A stretch of DNA of 64,000 bases from assembly GCA_009869945.1 (NCBI GenBank), contig WIXG01000042.1, positions 270,630 through 334,629 of the forward strand, written 5' to 3'. The position numbers and the translations under genes were made by a program. The notes beneath the pieces were generated by a model. The model was not told the DNA's origin. It saw only the letters and a list, made by a program, of their open reading frames with translations, and did not search any database. Shown in pieces: positions 62,001 to 64,000 of the stretch (position 1 is the first letter of the stretch; each line of letters begins with the position of its first letter). Origin of the DNA: Mesaphorura yosii (Eukaryota; Arthropoda; Collembola; Poduromorpha; Tullbergiidae).

Positions 62001-64000
62001 AGAACACCAATGCAGTAGAAGCATTCAATTTCAGCATCCATTTTGACTTACTACTAACTGCCAAACGCTACAACTACGCAACACAGCGCTGTGCCAATTT
62101 ATACAACCAGTAGTATGGTCCTGGTCTCCTGGACCTGTCTTGGTCTTCCTAAATATTATATGTACCAGCCAGCAACCGTCGTCCAAGAAACGAAGAAAAC
62201 CAATCCATCATGCAAGAGCACCATGCCTTGTATTAATTCCAAATTCGAATACTTATGCAATCAAGAATTGAATCATATTTTTGTGTGAATTCGAACTGGC
62301 AGTTAGCGTTTGGTTGGTTTTGGTATAGCTTGCAAAGGTGCAAGGTCAACACGCTGCTGAGTTGCGATTGCGAGACACACATTGACTCTGGCCTCCTGTC
62401 ATACTCGGCTATAAGAGCGCAGCGGCAAGACGAGTCACTTGTGGCAGCGACAGGCACGCATGCGTCCGCAAAAGAAAGAAGGATTAAGTTCATAGCTCGC
62501 GTTCTTCTGTATTCGTATTCAAGTGACCCAAATTAAAGATAAATAAAAATACGTGATACGGCTTGAAAAACGAGAAGCAGAAGATTGCAAGTCTGCAAGT
62601 TCTTCGAAATCAGATTCGATTCAAGATTGAACCGATCTCCACTGAAAGTAAAAGACAATGCCGGCTGCATTGAATTACTGATATGAGAAGGAAGGGTGAA
62701 CTGAATTCAAAATTTTAAATTCAGGGATGAGCCACGAGCATGAGGAAATGGGCTCCGTCGCCACCCCGGTGCATCCGAAGCCAGAACAAGAGCGTGAATT
62801 AATCTAAGGGCCATATGGTTTCCTTTCTGCTTTCGTGTCATAAACTCACATTTGCATTTGCAGACGTGAAGCAGTAAAAAGTTATATATAGAATATAAAA
62901 ATTATACCCTGTATTTTGCATTTTGCATTAGCTGTATTTTGTCGCATTGAATTTTACGAGGCACTCTGCTCGCCGCACTTTATGCGGCTTATCAAGATGA
63001 TGGCACACATGCCATTTACGACGGAGCGAGTCAGAGACTGAAGGCGACCGATTAATTTACCACGGCAAGGCAAGGCGATGGTTTAACGTTGGAGAGTAAT
63101 GAACTTGTGTTGCTTGTGCCGTGCCACCTTCCACTTCCAACGCCAACATCAACTTTACTGCTCACTAAGCAAAACGGCAAAACTTGCTCTGAAGCTGACG
63201 GGACAGGAAGGATATTTAAATAAAAAGAGAAAAGAATCCTGCTATTTGGTTCATTGGGTTTCTGCCATCCACATTGCACTTTGCTTTGCGCATATGCTCG
63301 ACACATGCATGCAATGGAAACGCACACGGACTGCTACGGTGTGAATAATTTGCGTGACCATTTATTAGCGATAGCGAAAAGGAAAAATGCACACAGAAGT
63401 TTGTATTGGGAGTGAAGTCAACCGAAAACCTCGCTAGCACAGCACCGAACAAGAAGGCTATGCTATAGTTTCAGTGTCGCAAGTGGAGGTGGACACGGCA
63501 CTGACCGGGTCTCACTTTGCCCCAAAGAGACTTGAATCGAGCCGCGCGTGCGAGTTTGACCCTGTAGTGTGTCATACAGTAGAAATTACAATTCGTCAAT
63601 CTGACTGAGCCAACGGGATTGCTGGTGACGGTGACAGGCAAATACGCAATCAGAGAACTGAATTACATTCTGGCTCGCAGAAATGCATCGCACCGGTGCT
63701 TTGTCTTGACGACGACGTTTTATGATTCTACTTTTGATTTGATGCAACTCGCATTGCATTACGTGGATGTTTGGAATGGAATTACGGCGCTTCTCGACAC
63801 TCGAGAGACGACCCGTTTGTTTGAACAATTTTGTGCTGTTGAAAGTGCATTTTTATTACTTTTGTCTCCGCTGCTCCGAGACGTGTTCGTACGATAATAC
63901 TGTATCTATGTTTCGTGCATGCAGTCTGGCAGTGCAGGCTGTATAACTTGAATTTTATTGATCTCAATTTTTTGTTAGTTTTGGGATTCTTCTCCATGCT
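53054..64000. other. 10.9-kb gene-free right flank
   Basis: Upstream of PSMD1 no frame carries a recognisable domain. The longest (57258-57944, plus) starts at a GTG and looks like chance. A GC- and GAGA-richer patch lies at about 60930-61160. The stretch could be intergenic, regulatory, or an intron of a gene extending off the right edge. Confidence 0.55.
61137..61152 (+). repeat. GGCA tetranucleotide repeat, four units
   Basis: Four perfect GGCA units inside a GC-richer patch of the right-hand gene-free region. Confidence 0.8.

Overview
The window is nuclear DNA of a bilaterian animal, most likely an arthropod. It has spliced protein-coding genes with GT-AG introns of roughly 50 bp to 7 kb, about 40 % GC, and gene families (RGK GTPases, MICAL, cohesin SMC3, proteasome Rpn2, Mia40) typical of animals. 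I see no bacterial genes, rRNA, convincing tRNA, CRISPR array or recognisable transposon. All exon models below were built by hand from reading frame, splice consensus, phase and fit to the family. None has transcript support.

Left 40 kb: three full-length RGK-family small GTPase genes lie head to tail on the minus strand (A 599-12491, B 15796-21096, C 22025-40461). Each has six coding exons with identical intron phases, and exons 4 and 5 are exactly 92 and 193 nt in every copy, so they arose by tandem duplication. All end in the RGK C-terminal signature and lack a normal G3 DxxG motif. The last intron of copy C has grown to 7 kb and holds a complete SMC3 gene (24195-28531) on the opposite strand. 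SMC3 keeps all its ATPase motifs but looks strongly diverged. Intron 1 of copy C also holds a weak candidate for a small secreted-peptide gene on the plus strand.

Middle, 42.4-53.1 kb: a MICAL monooxygenase gene (plus strand, 11 exons) starts about 2 kb from the 5' end of RGK copy C in divergent orientation. It has the FAD monooxygenase and CH domains but ends without LIM or bMERB domains. It converges on PSMD1/Rpn2 (minus strand, 15 exons) with only 118 bp between stop codons. Intron 1 of PSMD1, after a 25-nt start exon, contains a complete two-exon CHCHD4/Mia40 gene on the same strand.

Right 10.9 kb (53.1-64.0 kb): no supportable gene. It may be intergenic or regulatory DNA, or part of a gene whose exons lie outside the window.

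The genes do not form a pathway: housekeeping genes (cohesin, proteasome, mitochondrial import) are packed around and inside signalling and cytoskeletal genes. RGK proteins (calcium-channel and cytoskeleton regulation) and MICAL (actin oxidation) both touch actin and excitable-cell biology, but any link from their divergent arrangement is inference.
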